This document shows, in pieces, positions 44,368 to 56,414 of a stretch of 64,000 nt of DNA. The number at the start of each line of letters is the position of its first letter. The first letter of the stretch is position 1. The notes under the pieces were generated by a model. It did not search any database, was not told the DNA's origin, and worked only from the letters and a program-made list of their open reading frames with translations. The DNA comes from Hordeum vulgare subsp. vulgare. Lineage: Eukaryota > Streptophyta > Magnoliopsida > Poales > Poaceae. The stretch covers positions 361,181,974 through 361,245,973 of the forward strand of contig NC_058519.1 in NCBI RefSeq assembly GCF_904849725.1, given 5' to 3'. The translations under genes and the position numbers were made by a program.

Positions 44368-45001
44368 TGTCCCCATCTCCCTTCAGTAAAATCTCCTTCG
44401 TCTCATCGCCCTCCTGCTACAGCAAAGCTCAAAAGCCCTAGCGCCACCGCTAGAAGTCTCGACGCCAGCGAGGAAAAGCTTGATTGCCTCGACCTCTCCG
44501 CCGCCGAAACCACGCCGGAACCGGATCATCTTCATCCACCCCCGCCGTCGCTCTCCTCTGTTGCCGAGTTAGGGCGCAATGGACTCGCACCAAAGAGCAT
44601 CTACTGCTACTTCCTTCTCTGTTCTTCATGCGCGCTATATAGGGTAAATAAAAACCCTATTCTTACAGCACTTTTGATCTCTATTTTACCTTAGATGTGT
44701 GAAATCTGTTTTTCCTCAAGTATCCATCAGTCTGTTTTCCTCAAACACTGCTTATTCCTCAACTATTGATGAATTTCACTAAGCATCTAAACATCTTCAC
44801 AAGATTCCTCAATTGTGCAAATTTTCGAATCCGTACAACTCTGGAACCCAAGAACAGTGTGCTTAGACAAATTCCTCATCCACTGGTCAAATTCCTCAAC
44901 TTAATTTTTTTTCATTTCATCAAATATGAGAACGCATATGACCTCTCCAAATTCCTCGCAACTATAATCTATTCACAGATACAAAAACGTGAGCTGATGA
45001 A
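44368..45001 (+). promoter_or_regulatory. Leader exon and predicted intron before the third ORF of B-outer
   Basis: GC-rich leader to about 44643, donor in AGGGTAAATAAAAACC (GT at 44644-44645), AT-rich interval, acceptor in CTATTCACAG (AG at 44977-44978). The borders match those of B-inner. The ATG used in B-inner is changed to GTG-like sequence here (ACGTGAGCTGATGAATC). Confidence 0.55.
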
Positions 45002-48000
45002 TCTCTAGGTTCTCATCAAGTTAACTCATTTGCAGCGTTTCTAGGAGAAAATCTGCAAGTTTCATCAGAATCCTCAAGAGTTCAATTTCCTCAGCAAAAG
45101 CCTCAGCTGAAGAAAATGGAAGATGAAAGAAAGCAAAAGGGTGGCAAGAAGCTCGAGCAGAACACTTCCATTGATATCCTTGACGATATATACTTGGAAT
45201 ACTGCACGCCCGATGAACAAGAGACTATGCCCAAGAGGAAGATAAGGCTTCAAAATATAGAACGCCGGTGGGCTAAGGAGTGGAAAGAATACAGATTCGT
45301 CACTCCCAAGTACGCAAAGAAATTCGCTCTGAAGCCTCCTGGCAAACGGCCTTCTCTTGAGGATTATCAGGATGCACACCCCTCAAGCCTCAAAGACAAT
45401 TGATGACTATCCTGAAGAAAAGTCAAAACATTTGCAAAGTTTCAGAAGCAAGCAGAAGCCGCTGTGAGGAAATTCAATGAAGAATATGTTGTTGCTGCAA
45501 CTGCTGCCACCTCCTCTGCAGCTGAAACTTCTAGAACGGACATTCCTCAAATGAAGTCTGTGCCACCGAAACCAAAGGCTTCAAAGCCTCAGGAGAAAAT
45601 GCCTCAGAAAGCTGCACCAGCATCCGCACCAAAACCCGCAGCACCACCAAAGGCTTCAAAGCCTGAATAGAAGCAGATTGTGAAGCAACTGCCTACTATC
45701 TCCAGCTCCTCTATTCCGTCTGCAACAAGCTCCAAGACAAAGTCTTCACCTACTCCAATGAAGACCAAGGTGACTGCTGGGAGAGGAACCATACCAAGCC
45801 CTAGAAAAATCATCAAAGTCCCTTCTGCATCAGAAGGTAGTGATGAATATGATGATGAGACTCTGCAAGCCATCATCAGAAACAAGCAGGAGAGGGTAGC
45901 ACAAGCTTCAGGCAGCGCCATTCCTCTAGCCATGGACCCAAAAGTCCTCCTGGATTACATCAACATATGGCATGGGGACCCCAACACTCCTATTGATGAT
46001 TTGAAGCTTCCCCCAGGCATCAACCACATGGTGGCCACATTCATCAACGAGGCCAAGTGGAAGGAGCAGCAAGCCAAACAAGATAAGGTTGCAAAGCTCA
46101 AAAAGGAGAAATCCTCAGACAAAATCTCCTCAACCTGACGCCTGATGCACTTGTGTCCACACAGACAGAATTGAAGACTATGACTGACAAGTACACTCAG
46201 CTCTCTGATCGTGAAAGTCTCAAGAACAATTTCATCAAATTTGCTACTGATGCAGTTGATGATTACAAAAAGAAAGCTGCCCCTCCAGCAACAACACTGC
46301 AGCCTCAGACTGAGGAACCAGCTGATGAAACTGCTCATGTTGAGGAAATCCCTCAAGAAAGCCATGCTGATGAACCGGCTATTGAGGAAATTACCAAGGA
46401 AACTCCAGCTGATGACTCTACTACAGCTGATGAAACTGCTCCAGCTCATGCTTCTAAGGCAGCTGATGACTCTGCTCCAGCTGAAGAAACTGCTTCAGCT
46501 TAGGAAACTGCCAGGACGGATCTGTCTCCGCCTCCTGAAGAGAAAACGTCTTCACCAAAAGCTTCAAAGGTGAAGAAAATGACTCTGTGTGCATCAGACA
46601 TGAAGAAGACCAGAGCTGCTGAAAAGGAAGCAAAGAAGAGAAAAGCTTCCTCAGCAGAAGAATCAACTTAGGCCAAGCGCCTCAAATCACTTGATGAAAA
46701 TGCACCTCTGGATCCTGTACCTCTCAATGTTGCTCCATCTTATGAGATGACTCCCTTCTAAAGCGAATACAAGGAGCACTTGGCTGATGAGGAAATGAAG
46801 AATGATGTGTCCGAGGAACACACTGATGAGGAAATTCGGATCAACGACAGTCCTCAGACCTTCATTCCTCCTGAAGAAACTGCTCAAGGATCAGCTGAAC
46901 CAGCTGATGAATCTGGCTCCTCCCCCAAGCAAACCCCTCAAGCTGAGGAAAAACAAAGCGAAAACCCTCAGCCTGAAGACAATCAAAGTTGTAAGCAAAA
47001 TCCTCAACCTGAGGCTCAGGATGAAGCAATTCATCCTCCTGAGCAAAATCCTCAACCAGAGGCTCCAGTTGATGACATTCCTCAACCAGAGCAAGCTCCT
47101 CAGCCTGAAGCACAAGCAGATGAAATTCCTCATCCTGAGGAACATGCTGAGGAAAATGCCCCTGCACCAAATCTAGAGAATGCTCTTGTCGTCATCAATC
47201 TAGAAACTCCGATGATTGTCTCTCCTCAAGGGAAGAAGCAAAACCTTCAGTCGATGCAGCGTCAGCCATTCTCCAAGCGGCCAAAGTTTCAAAAGGAATC
47301 CTTCTTCGAAGAACGCATGTACTTCATCGGAGAAAATCCCTATGACAAGCCTTGCATCAGGTATGTGAACTTTTGGACCAGGACACAGCTCAAGTACTAT
47401 GCATCTGTGCTGTGTGGAAGAAACAAGATTTTCTAGCACACACATATTGCTCATGTTGAGCTTGAAGAAATTCCGTGCTTTGCTCCAGTCCTCAACGTTC
47501 TTCATGAAGCAGGACTGCTCCCCATGTGCTCTGATATCTGCGATTGGAATAGCGACATTGTTCTTCAATTCTATGCAACTCTGCACATCTCTAAAGATCC
47601 AAAAGACATCAACACTTGGGTGCTGGATTGGATGACACAGCACACACACTTCAAGGCTCCTGCCAATGAGCTACTGCGAGAACTTCCTGTGTCAATTCCC
47701 CCAGAGGAGGCAGTAAAGTTGTATGATGAACGGGAGCTGCCGAACAAGCCGATGCACGTCCTCATGAAGCCTTTGGACGAGGGGAAACCACCAAGAACAA
47801 CCTTCCTAGTCCATGAGCTGAAGTACGAACCCATGACGGTTTACAAAATCCTCTGCAGTGTTCTTGCGCCTATCAAGGGACATGATGATGAAGATGACGT
47901 CGTAGGCATCATGAAGAATATCCTCTTCAACATCATCCATGGCATTCCCATCAACATCCATGAATTCTTCTTGAGGACTCTGGCGGAAAATGCTATGTCC

Positions 48001-48652
48001 CCTTTTGACTTGAAGATTTACGCTCCATGGATCATGAGATTCATCAGACGAAGGTCAGGCATCAACTATCACACTGATTTCAACAGTCATCAAGGTTATA
48101 TGCCTCCCCTAAGGGTCAACAAGAAGACTTTTGATCCTGTTGAAGGAAAAGGCAAGTCTGTTATTGATGAAGGCAGTCAGCCCCTTGATGGCCAGTTCCG
48201 AGGTCCAGATGCTTATTCCTCATGGGATGACACTGAAACCCATCCACCAAGTCTTGTTGCTCCAAGGGTGATGAATACCAGAGAGCTTCTTCTCAGTCTT
48301 CACCAAAAGGTTGATCGGAATCACAAGTGGGTCAAACGCCAGTTCGGCGCCATTGTGAAAACCCTCAATGAAACTCAGAATGTCATGAAGCTTAACCATC
48401 ATTATCTTCATGAGGTTTTCATCGCACCTGGGCCACATTGGCTCATTTGGAGTTTGCACAGGACTTCGACTGGTCGTGGCCACCAAACAAGAAATTCAGG
48501 CCAATTCCAGTCCCAGACCTTGAGGACAGTTCGTTTTCTTCATTCCGCACTGCTGAATCAGATGAAGACCAACAAGATACTGCCATTGGTCCAAGGAGGA
48601 AGTCGGCTCCCAAGAATCCTCACGCGTCTTCCTCAACTGCCAAGAAGTGAAA
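45002..48652 (+). pseudogene. Third ORF of B-outer (broken)
   Basis: Same protein as in B-inner but without the original ATG and with an early in-frame TAG (in CTCTAGGTTCTC), further TAG codons (for example near 45667, 46501 and 46668) and small indels. Open parts: 45116-45403, 45464-45670, 45680-46138, 46153-46503, 46780-47436 and 47524-48669. At 47220 it reads from the acidic repeat region straight into FSKRPKFQK and FWTRTQLKYYASVLCGRNKI, which shows that the two pieces seen in B-inner are one protein. The C-terminal tail with FRPIPVPDLE ends at about 48650. Confidence 0.75.
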
Positions 48653-49178
48653 GTCTTCACGAACGTTAGTCCTCAGTTTGTCCCTTTTTGTCACTTGATG
48701 ACAAAGGGGGAGAAATCCGAGAGTTAGTGTTCACGCGGGATATATTTTGGGGCTTATAAACTTTATTTAAGTTACAAACTCTTGGCTCATCTGAAGTGTT
48801 TTATGTAATGAGTTGTAACTTAAGCCCGATGGTACTCTGATGCTTTTGAACATTTTTCTTCGCATGCTTATTCCTCAAAACATTTAATGCACGCATGCTG
48901 GAATTCGTCAGATACCATTTGTCATCATGCATCCTCAATTTCTTCATACTATATGTCGTATGTATGCATGACTTACAAGACTCAGGGGGAGATCTCCATG
49001 CTATAAATCATCAATGTGCATTTGCTGTGAAAAGAAAAATCCTCAAGATATGCACATCTTCTGGGGGAGCCTCTCTGAATCTTGATTTCAAATTCCTCAA
49101 ATGAGTATTTACACTTCATACATTTATCCCCGTTGAAGACTTAACCAAATTGTCATCAACCACCGAAAAGGGGGTGAT
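48653..49178 (+). other. 3' region of B-outer with several polypurine tracts
   Basis: Tracts at about 48702-48715 (ACAAAGGGGGAGAAAT), 48981-48993 (CTCAGGGGGAGATC), 49061-49068 (TGGGGGAG) and the terminal AAAAGGGGGTGATT before LTR4, where one G of the usual GGGGGAG is changed. Confidence 0.8.
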
Positions 49179-50598
49179 TGTAAGTGCATCTAGTGCCCCT
49201 TAGTGATTTTGGTGGTTTGAATACTTATAGGTTAAGTATCTAATGTATTCATAAGTGTACACAGGATCTATAAGTCGCTGAGGAGTTTGAAATATTCGAT
49301 GAATATCAACCCCTAAAAATGTATATCTTCGGCTGAAGAAATTGGTCTGAAGTTGAAGAATTGAATCACGAAGAATCTGTGATGAAATTGATATTCCTCA
49401 TGAAGAAATTGAAGATGAGGAATTCGGTGTGTCCTGACGAAAAACAAGCTGAAGATTTTGAAGCATGAAGATTTATTCTGTCTATTTTATTTTCTTCACT
49501 TTTGGGTCATAGGAACATCGTACTATTAAAGGGGGGTCAAAGTAACACGTCGGAATGAATTTCCTCATGATGCTCAACCCCAAGCCTAATCCTACCAAAA
49601 GCCTCAAGTGAGGAATATGAGAGACATGAGGACTCTCATAGTTGAGGGTCCCGACCGTTACCGCAAGTCACGCCACATCATTGGTCTTATCCACACTAAC
49701 GGTTATATTATTTCAGGAAATTAATGTCAAATCATGTCGGGATGCTCCCAGGATATAAATAGCCGACCCCCATAACCATTTGCTGGTTGGTTGCTCCGTT
49801 AGAAACTGACACTTGTCATAAGAGCAACCCAAATTCCTCAGAGTCTTCGAGAGTAATTCATCAGTGAGGAAATACCCCAAACACCAAACCACAAGCCGAA
49901 AACCAAGTGATTGAGCATCACTGAAGAAGTTGTTCCTGTGTGGCACTGAAGCCTTTTACCTTTGAGGACTGTGCATCCTCCAGACGGTTAGGCGTCATGG
50001 TCTAGAGCATTGCAGCAGTCAATTGTGGATCGCCGGGTGACCAAGTTTGTGAGGGTTTGGAAGTCTGCCCTGAATACTTACCACGAGTGTTGGGCGAGGA
50101 CTGTGTGTTCTTAGACCAAGGAGAATACGGTAGGGACTGTGTGTTCCCGGACTGTGTGTCTTTTTGTTTCAATACCAAGCTGCTCCAAACCAGATGTACA
50201 ACTGTCACAGTAGTGGGAACAGGGTCATCAACCACTGTCTTCACTGTGAAATGGGTTCTATTTCTTCAACTGTTTACATTCCTCAGATTGTGTGTTGATG
50301 ATTTTCACTGTCACTATTTGAAGAATTTGCTGAAGACATTCTCTGAAATTCCTCAACCCCAAATTCTTCTCGCGAGTTAATCCTCATCTGTTTTCTCCGT
50401 GCCTTGTACTGTGCAAATTGTTTTCCATCTTCTTCACCCTCAATAACTGCTGTGGTGATACTTTGCACTCCTGATCCTTTTGTTGTTTCCGCTGCAAGTT
50501 AGTCGTCAGTGAGGAATTTCCTCAAAAGGAATCTCCTCAGTGGTGAAATTCTAAAAATCTCCTATTCACCCCCCTCTAGTCGATATAACGCACTTTCA
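49179..50598 (+). repeat. 3' LTR of B-outer (LTR4)
   Basis: 1420 bp, TGTAAGTGCATCTAGT...GCACTTTCA. The TATA box is changed to ATATAAATA (49753-49761). Shares GTCGGAATG, TTTGGGTCA and AAGCCGAAAACC variants with LTR1. Confidence 0.9.
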
Positions 50599-50603
50599 AT
50601 AAG

Positions 50604-51264
50604 CCATCCAGTTCTTTTCAGTTTCTGTCATTCAGCTTATTTCCTCATATGTCACATAATAGTCTAATACCCTCGAACGAGGTGCTTCTCGGGCCAAAGG
50701 ACAACGCCTGGGGGAGGGGAGTCGGTTATGGCGGCTCACAGGATGGTCGGTGACGGCTGATGGAGACCTATGATGGCAGCGACCGCTGATTGGGGCTGAC
50801 GGTGGCTGCTGATGGGGGCCAACGGTGGCTGCTGATGAGGGACGGCGGCTACAGCTAATGAGGGGGCCGGCAGCGTCTGCTGATGAGGGGGCCGACGATC
50901 GCGGGTTTTGATGGGGTCTCGTGGCGGCTGCTGCGGATTGGGTGCGGCGAGGCGACTACTGATGGGGTCTGGCGGCGGGGTGACGAGCAACCCTAGCTAG
51001 CGCATGTGCATGTGGACGAACACGAAGGAAAGGGGATGAGGTGCGGTGGCATTCTCGTTGTAAGATGTGTGACAAACATGGGCATTTCATTGTACCCCTT
51101 CGATTGAAGTGGGCTTCTGCGGGAAGCTGCCCTCCCCCAGCTTTTTTCCATTATGAAGGAAGTGGGGATGGAAATAAGCTGAGCTAGCTTGTCCAAAACG
51201 AGTTCTTTTGGGCTTCTAGCTTATTTCTACAATAAGCTGCTAGAAGCTACAAAAGAACTGGCCC
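50604..51264. mobile_element. Right part of Harbinger element H2
   Basis: Continues H2 after the Copia insertion. 50740-50980 is GC-rich with imperfect repeats of CTGATGGGG followed by GGC words (roughly 30-base spacing). The last ~100 bases contain GCTTATTTC and AATAAGCTGCTAGAAGC, which can pair with each other, and end CAAAAGAACTGGCCC. The Pro-rich minus-strand frame at 50736-50990 follows from the repeat and is not a gene. Confidence 0.8.
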
Positions 51265-51908
51265 TAAGGTGGTTTCCGTGAGGCACACATTTGAAGGATA
51301 CACGCTCGAGGGTTTGCAATAATTTTATAATTCGCTTAACGTGGATGGCGAGAGTGATAGAAACTTACACCCGTGTAAGGGAGTTGTGCGCGTATGGGAG
51401 TAAACAGGACTTGATGTTTAATAGTATGGTTGGGTTTACCTTAATGATTTCTAGTATTAGCGGATGCTTGCTAGTGGTCCAACCATAAGTGCATATGATC
51501 CAACTACGGAAAGTGTGTTAGCGTATGCCTCTCCCTCATTGCACACGGTAAGTATCTATCATGTTATATTCAATTACCTATGGACAATCTTTTTCTTGCG
51601 TTACACAAAAAGCTTTCTACTAAACAGCCCCAAACTTTTATTTCCACGTTCTTTATTTTCTTGCAAAACATCACCTAACTTTTATTTACTTGTTCTTTGT
51701 TATCATGCAAACCTATCTATTACACCTACTAAGTACTTCTCGTTTTATTCTTGTTTTAGGTAAAGCAAATGTTAAGTGTGTGTAGAGTTATATCGGTGGT
51801 CGACAGAACTTGAGCGAATATTTGTTCTGCCTTTAGCTCCTCGTTGGGTTTGACACTCTTACTTATCGAAAAATTCTAGAAACAATCCACTGCACTTGTG
51901 GGTTATCA
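51265..51908 (+). repeat. 3' LTR of A3, last part
   Basis: Resumes at TAAGGTGGTTTCCGTGAGGC and ends CACTTGTGGGTTATCA, collinear with 16116-16738 of the 5' LTR. It is followed directly by the target duplication GTACA. Confidence 0.9.
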
Positions 51909-51913
51909 GTACA

Positions 51914-54900
51914 CAACATGGCATACTATATTGCCTATGACTAAGGCATAGGGGACAACCTTCGCCTTTCTCTTTTTCTGTCATGGTAAAACTTTGAGTC
52001 TTACTCAAATTCACACCTTACAATACATGCAAGAACTCCTTCTTTGACTAATCTATTTTGAACTCCTTCGAAATTTGTCAATGTATCTATTCATTGGAAT
52101 TTTTATCAAGCGTCTTGATCTATGTCTATAGATCTTAATGCCCAATATTTGAAGTAGCTTTATCTAGGTTTTCCTTTGTAAAACTCCTTTCAAATATCCC
52201 TTTATGCTTTTCAAAAATTCTACATCATTTTGATCAACAATATGTCATCCACATATAATTATGAGAAATTCTATAGTGCTCCCACTCACTTTCTTGTAAA
52301 TACAAGTTGCTTCATAAACTTTGTATAAACCCAAAAGGCTTGGATCATTAGAGCACCAGTCCATAAATGGATCACTCGAGCTTGCATGCCTTTTAGCATC
52401 CTTAGGAATGAAAAAACCTTATGGTTGTATCACATACAACCTTCCCTCAAGGAAATCATTAAGGAAACAATGTTTTGACATCCATTTGTCAGATTTCATA
52501 ATTGAAAAAGGAAGCAAGTGCTAACATAATTCCCACACACTTTAGCATCGCTATGGGTGATTCATTGAGTCAGAAACCTATTTGCGATAAGTCCAGATTT
52601 AGAAATGGTGACATTTATCATCATCATCTTTTTTCCTCTTAAAGATCCATTTGTACTTAACAGCCTTATGACCATGAGGTAATTCTTCCAAAGTCCATAC
52701 TTTGTTTTCATACATGGATCCTTTCTTGGATTTCATGGCCTCACGACATTTGATGGAATCCAAGCCCACCATCACTTCTCCATAGGTCGTAGGTTGATTG
52801 TTGTCCAACAAAATGACCTCCAAAATAGGATTGCCATACTACTCAGGAGCAATACACGTCCTTGTCGACCTATAAGGTTCGGTAGTAACTTGATCTGAAG
52901 ATTCATGATCATCATCATTAGCTTCCTCTTCAACACATGTAGACGCCACAGGAACATCTTCCTGCACCCTGCTACTCTCTAGTTGAAGTGACGATTCAAT
53001 AAACTCATCAAGTTACACCATCCTCCCACTCATTTCTTTCGAGAAAAACTCTTTCTCGAGAAACGACCCGTTCTTACAAACAAACACTTTGCCTTTAGAT
53101 CGGAGGTAGAAGGTATACCCAACTCTTTCCTTTGGGTATAATATGAAGACGCACTTATCCACTTTGGGTTAGAGATTATCACGCTGAAGCCTTTTGACAT
53201 AAGCGTCGCAGCCCAGAACTTTTAAGAAATGACAACTTAGGTTTCTTGCCAATCCATAGTTCATAAGGTGTCATCTCAACAGATTTAGATGGTGGCCTAC
53301 TTAAATTGAGTATGGTTGTGTATAATGCATAACCCCAAAATGATAGTGGCAAATCGGTAAGAGACATCATAGTATGCACCATATGTAATAGAGCACAGGT
53401 ATAACTTACGAACACACCATCTCACTATGGTGTTCCAGAAGGCATGAGTTGTGAAACAATTTCCACATTGTCTTAAATATGTACCAAACTTGTAACTCAG
53501 GTTTTCACCTCTACAATCATATCGTAGACATTTCATCTTCCTGTCAGGATGATCTTCAACTTCACTCTGAAATTGCTTGTAATTTTCAACATTTAAGACT
53601 TGTGATTTATCAACTAAATATACACATATCTACTCAAATTATGTGTGAATTAGAAAACTAACGATACAACTGCGTGCTTCAACACTTGTTGGACTGTATA
53701 CATCAAAATGTATTATTTCCAATAAGTCACTTATTTGTTCCATCTCACTGGAAAATGGGGTCCTTAGTCTTCTTGCCTATGAGGCATGGTTCGCATGTCT
53801 CAAGCGAGTCAAAATCTAGTGAGTCCAAAGATCCATAAGCATGGAGTTTCTTCACGCGTTTTACAGAAATAGGCATGGTTTGCTTATCTCAAGCAATTTA
53901 AAATATGGTGATTCCAAAGATCCATCAGCATGGAGTTTCTTCATGCGTTTTACACAAATATGACCTGAGCGGCAATGCCACAAGTAAGTAGTACTATCAT
54001 GACTAACTTTACATATTTTGGCATCAATACTATGCCCATGTGTATCACTACGATCGAGACTCCGTAAACCATTCATATTGGGTGCATGATCGTAAAATAT
54101 ATTATTCATGCTAACAAAATATCCCATTATTCTCTAACTTACATAAATAATCATATCGCAATAATCAAAATCAATATAATGTTCATGCTCAATGCACACA
54201 CCAAATAACATTTATTTAGGTTTACCACTAATCCCGAAGGTAGATGGAGCGTGTGATGGTGATCACATCAACCTTGGAAACACATCCAACACATATCGAC
54301 ACCTCGCCCTTAGCTAGTCACTGTTGTTTCCGCAACTCCTATGTAAAGTTACTAATATTAGCAAGTGAACTGGTATCAAATGCCCAGGGGCTACAACCAG
54401 CACTAGTAAGGCACATGTCAATAACATGTATATCAACTATACTTTTGTTGGCATTGCGAGCCTCCTTATCTGCCAAGCATCTGCGACAGTTCTGCTTTCA
54501 GTGATTGTTCCCCTCACAACAAAAGCACTCAGTCTTGGGTTTGGGTCCAACCTTGGGTTTCTTCATTGGAATGACAACTGCCTTTCCATTCTCTAAGTTT
54601 CCCTTCTTGCCCTCGCCCTTCTTAAAACTAGCGGTCTAACCATCAAACCTGGATGCTCCTTCTTGATTTCTACCTTCACGGTGTAAAACATCACGAATAT
54701 CTTAGGGATCATCATCTCCATCCCTGGTATGTTATATTTCATCATGAAGCTCCAACAGCGTGGTGGAAGTGGCTTGGAGAACCAACTCCCGCTTGATTCA
54801 AGAGATTGTAGCACCCAGACAATCTGAGCACATACTCATCGATTGAGCTATTCTCCTTCATATTTCAGGCAAAGAATCTTACCCAAGGTCTCCTACCTCT

Positions 54901-54983
54901 CAAAATGGGCACGAGCATGAAATCCCAATTTCAGCTCATGGAACATATCATATGCTCCGTTGTCGTGGTTTTCTCAAGGTAGA
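51914..54983 (-). pseudogene. Angela/BARE-type gag-pol remains, copy 1
   Basis: Minus-strand remains, in order from gag to RT. Gag with FHELKLGFHARAHFE near 54900, cut on its 5' side by element D. Zinc knuckle at 54486-54527 with CX2CX4HX4C spacing (CFCCEGNNH...C), where the aromatic after His is a TGA stop. GAG-pre-integrase at 53861-54127 (TYLWHCRSGHICVKRMKKLH). Integrase at about 53179-53540, with MMSLTDLPLSFWGYAL and TPYELWIGKKPKLSFLK. RT start at 52599-52823 (MVGLDSIKCREAMKSKKGSM, VWTLEELPHG, KYKWIFKRK). Many stops and frameshifts. The RT continues leftwards to A3 at 51913 and beyond it at 15227. Confidence 0.85.
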
Positions 54984-56414
54984 TGCCACGGGGTGGCTTA
55001 TTGAGAGTGATTGGGGCCAAAAGGACGTCAACGGGCTCCAAAAATGGGATCGGGGACAAGCGGTGCGAGACACACGATGTACCCAGGTTCAGGGCCCTTC
55101 GTGGGAGGTAACACCAATAATTCTGCTAGTCTGGTTGAGGAACCGATTGGGCTACACGGTTGCTCCTTGACCTGTATGATGGAGGAGGAAGAAGGAGCTA
55201 GCTTGCTCTCTCTACCTCTCTTGCGTGTGTTTGTTGTGGGGTGGAACTGGCGAATCCCCTGCATGGGGTGGCTCCAACGGGTTTTATAGGCCAACCCCCG
55301 GGCTTACAATATACATACATGGCTAGGGGGACCCGGTGGCAGCCTCTTAGCCGGCCAGGGGTTCGACCAGCTAACCAGTCTCGTCATTGATAGGGCCCAC
55401 CAGCTAGGGGGTCTTGCGCCCATAGGGCCTGCCGGCTAGGAGGTCTTGCACCCATACGTCCCGCCGGTCAGGGGGTATCATCGCGCCATGGTATGGGCTA
55501 CACGACATGACGTCGTCTTAAGGAGGCTAGCCATGGTCAGCAGTACTGCCAATCGCACTGTAGCCATGTGGCAGTAGGTAATGGAGTGGATGGAGGTGTG
55601 CCGCTACAGTGCCACCTTGCCTAGTTGCAGACGGCTGCGGTCAGCGATACAGCTGCCTTCTTTGTAGTTGGGCGTATGCTGACCGACAGTACTTGGGTTG
55701 TTGTAGCCATGTCTCGCTGATGCGTCCCTGACGCGCCTGTCAGGGTGATGTGACAAGGGCTAACCCCCCGGCTGGCGGGTCGCTCACGAGTCGGATGCCG
55801 GGCGGCTTCGCCCTGATCCGGCCCGTGCTGCATAGCCGACCAAGAGCAGCCGGCTTAGAGGGGCAAGCGTTTGTCCATATTGTTTTGAAAAAAGGGGGAA
55901 GTGGCCTGAATGAGCCTACCCCGTGGTTATCTCCTTGTCAATAGTCCCCGAAGCCGGGAGGTCCGCCTGCTCGGGGCGGTGGACCTTGCTTGCTTGGATC
56001 CTGCGTCCATGGACCCACAGAGCCGTAGCCGAAACATTCGCTAGCCAGAGGCGGCCAAGGTCGCAGCTGGCCGGCGTCCCTCGGGCTGCCTGGGGCTCGT
56101 CGAAGTGCATAGAGGGGACACTACGTGTGGCGCGCTACGGGTCGCGGCTTGACATGCCACATAGGTGACATGACCGGGCCGTGAGGCGGGACTCGCTTGA
56201 CCGCGGCCAGACATGCCACGTGGGTGACAAGACCGGGCCATGAGGCGGGCACGCTTGACCGCGGCCTCGGCCCATGCACATGGATATTTTGCGGGTTAAG
56301 GCCGACAGTTAGCGTTCCCAATGCACAGTAATCTCGTCCGCACAACGTGGGAGTAGTGGGGATCGTGCGCGTCGGATCCCCTCCCCGACTACCTCGCGCG
56401 GGGTTTAAATGGAC
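52450..56414. repeat. Tandem duplication, copy 1 (3965 bp)
   Basis: Identical in layout to 56415-60380. It contains Angela gag-to-RT remains followed by the first 1.4 kb of element D. Features at any point recur exactly 3965 bases later until a single-base indel near 60212. Both copy starts and the base after copy 2 share AGGA (52450, 56415, 60381), a 4-bp microhomology. Confidence 0.95.
54984..56414 (+). repeat. LTR-like 5' part of Gypsy-type element D, copy 1 (truncated)
   Basis: Starts TGCCACGGGGTGGCTTATTG at the point where Angela gag breaks off. GC-rich with repeated GCCGGCTAGG and GGGGGTCTTG words, and AGTCCCCGAAGCCGGGAGG near 55943, a style common in Triticeae Gypsy LTRs. It ends in a TATA-like GGTTTAAATGG (about 56402) and is then cut by the duplication border. 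I found no LTR end or primer site, so calling it an LTR is an inference. Confidence 0.5.

Larger units (their letters stand above)
22172..50598 (+). mobile_element. Sirevirus-like Copia element B-outer (split by B-inner)
   Basis: LTR1 (22172-23575), primer site, gag, pol, third ORF and LTR4 (49179-50598), interrupted in gag by B-inner at 24565-38611. Its own length is about 14.4 kb. Flanks are ATAAC (22167-22171) and ATAAG (50599-50603), a 5-bp duplication with one change. Long gag, an extra ORF after pol, initiator tRNA-Met primer and several GGGGGAG tracts before the 3' LTR place it in the Sirevirus lineage (Maximus-like by size; family not verified). LTR1 and LTR4 share variants not found in LTR2 and LTR3. 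My hand comparison gives roughly 7% difference between LTR1 and LTR4. Confidence 0.88.
22080..51264. mobile_element. Non-autonomous PIF/Harbinger element H2, split by element B
   Basis: Terminal inverted repeats GGGCGAGTTCTTTTG (22080) and, as reverse complement, GGGCCAGTTCTTTTG (51264), flanked by TAA on both sides (22077-22079 and 51265-51267). Its own sequence is only about 750 bp: 92 bases left of the Copia insertion and 661 right of it. Subterminal AATAAGC and GCTTATT words repeat near both ends. It has no transposase. Confidence 0.88.
15228..51908 (+). mobile_element. Athila-type Gypsy element A3 (host of the nested insertions)
   Basis: Complete LTR element apart from later insertions. 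It is flanked by a perfect 5-bp target duplication GTACA (15223-15227 and 51909-51913). The 5' LTR is 15228-16738; the 3' LTR starts at 21210 and ends at 51908, split by H2. Without the insertion it would be about 7.5 kb. It has a tRNA-Asp type primer site, a polypurine tract and one unrecognised ORF, but no visible pol, so it is non-autonomous. It lies in the RNase H region of the Angela-type element. Confidence 0.9.
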
